Part shown: positions 63,356 through 64,000 of the stretch, one piece after another
How positions within the stretch are numbered: position 1 is the stretch's first letter
Layout of the letters: every line of letters starts with the position of its first letter
From: Verrucomicrobiota bacterium
Lineage (GTDB): Bacteria > Verrucomicrobiota > Verrucomicrobiia > Chthoniobacterales > Chthoniobacteraceae
Assembly (NCBI GenBank): GCA_009885995.1
Contig: VFJQ01000048.1
Span: 21,865-85,864, forward strand
Length of the DNA: 64,000 nt
Reading direction: 5' to 3'
Notes under the pieces: generated by a model
Databases searched by the model: none
What the model was told of the DNA's origin: nothing
The model's input: the letters and a program-made list of their open reading frames with translations, nothing else
Program-made: the position numbers and the translations under genes

Positions 63356-64000
63356 TTATTCCGGCGCTCCCTCGCCCGTCAGCTCTCCGATCTCCGCCGC
63401 CAGCCGCTCCGCCTGCTTTTGCAAGTCCGCCAGCTCCGTCTCAATCGCCGCGACCCGCTTCGTCACCACCGTCTCGATCAAGCCCGCATCCTTCTCCACC
63501 AACTGCGCCAGCTCGAACTCCGCGCTCGCGTGCAGCTCGTTCATCGCTTCGAGCATCCGCACGATTTCCATTTCCAGGCCCTCCCACAAGCGGCGCAGTG
63601 GCGCGGTCTGCTGCTCGTCGCGGAAATCCAGCCGCGCCCAGCCTTGCCGCAGGATGAAGCCCTCCGCGTTGTTCGCGATCTCGCGCAGCGTCGCGAGGTC
63701 GCCGTTGTCCTTCGCGTGGTTGATCGCCGCGGTCAGCTTCTCGTAGCTCGCCAGCTTCTCCGGGTCGTGGGCGAAGCGGTCGGGATGATAGAGCTTCACG
63801 AGTTTCCGCCACAGCTTCGCGGCCTCGTCCGCCTCCGCGGGCGATAGCTCGCGTTTCGCCGCCATCGCCGTCGCAGCTTCCTCGTAATCCTGCGTGGTCT
63901 GCGCGTCCGCCTGCCGGAATTCCGCGCGCACCTGCTCCGCTTCCTCCTCGCCGCGCGCGAGCAGCGCTTCGAGGAACTTACGCCGATAGCCCACCAGCAA
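63356..64000 (-). CDS. J-domain (DnaJ-like) protein, N-terminus beyond window
   Basis: At least 214 residues; the frame is open to the window end, so the true start may lie outside. A J-domain sits at about 50-95: SPAEADEAAKLWRKLVKLYH then PDRF gives the HPD tripeptide in LYHPDRF, with LASYEKLTAAINHAKDNGDL. A long C-terminal coiled coil follows (ETELADLQKQAERLAAEIGE). J-domains stimulate Hsp70; the partner and role here are unknown. Convergent with the heme-binding protein gene, 15 bp apart. Confidence 0.82.
   Translation of the reverse strand: MLVGYRRKFLEALLARGEEEAEQVRAEFRQADAQTTQDYEEAATAMAAKRELSPAEADEAAKLWRKLVKLYHPDRFAHDPEKLASYEKLTAAINHAKDNGDLATLREIANNAEGFILRQGWARLDFRDEQQTAPLRRLWEGLEMEIVRMLEAMNELHASAEFELAQLVEKDAGLIETVVTKRVAAIETELADLQKQAERLAAEIGELTGEGAPE

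Overview
The window looks like a chromosomal segment of a high-GC member of the Planctomycetes-Verrucomicrobia-Chlamydiae superphylum, most likely a Verrucomicrobium (Spartobacteria/Chthoniobacter-like). The pointers are a DUF1552/DUF1501/PSCyt-PSD1 cluster, two PVC-type heme-binding CxxCH proteins, a surface protein with a LEARIAPA-type N-terminus, an ECF-sigma next to a multidomain Ser/Thr kinase, a sulfatase, and several Gfo/Idh/MocA oxidoreductases with Tat signals. This is inferred from protein content only; no rRNA or tRNA gene was seen.

Layout: 1-5230 is the DUF1552-DUF1501-PSCyt/PSD1 cluster on the + strand. It runs directly, with no intergenic gap, into a headless fragment of a secreted-protein C-terminal domain (5232-5651). 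5714-6619 is a small secreted protein. 6636-13705 (-) is a giant surface protein (delta-60 repeats, 15 FN3-like repeats, cadherin-like region, verrucomicrobial C-terminal domain), broken by two frameshifts at G-homopolymers. 13848-15655 (-) holds a LuxR-type HTH protein, an SDR dehydrogenase and a DUF456 protein. 15743-17330 (+) holds a peroxiredoxin and a TIGR00266 protein. 17327-21411 (-) is a four-gene overlapping operon (ceramidase-like, VCBS, esterase, GNAT). 21536-25942 (+) is an RTX/Ig-like exoprotein. 25958-29481 (-) is a heme-binding dehydrogenase plus TPR pair. 29564-30469 (+) is an amidohydrolase, followed by an inverted surface protein and a duplicated 3' scrap of the amidohydrolase gene. 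32764-37612 (-) is the ECF-sigma/kinase operon.

37737-40756 (+) is a sulfatase plus glycosidase-like pair. 40760-42824 is a housekeeping block (tadA; rplS-rnhB-yraN). It passes by an ATGA overlap into a carbohydrate-catabolism run (pectate lyase, lactonase, Gfo/Idh, beta-propeller, Gfo/Idh; 42821-49255). 49320-52821 is another housekeeping run (yicC, gmk, coaC, sufE, tatD-like). 52822-58662 is an accessory island between core genes. It contains a methyltransferase pseudogene, a restriction-modification pair whose nuclease is fused to an Xre helix-turn-helix, a decayed paralogue fragment, a nucleotidyltransferase pair and a large glycosyltransferase-like protein. 58735-63340 holds pgsA, der and a second PVC heme-binding protein, and 63356-64000 a partial J-domain protein.

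The most unusual signal is a set of short, highly structured palindromic elements. Their plan is a closing GTAG/CTAC stem around two or three hairpins. At least three lie in frame inside protein-coding genes (two PVC heme proteins and a TatD-like hydrolase) and three more lie in intergenic or decayed DNA. Stem sequences differ between copies, but stem pairing is kept by compensatory changes. A second, different palindrome family (CGCAGAGGCGCAGAG type) occurs twice between genes.
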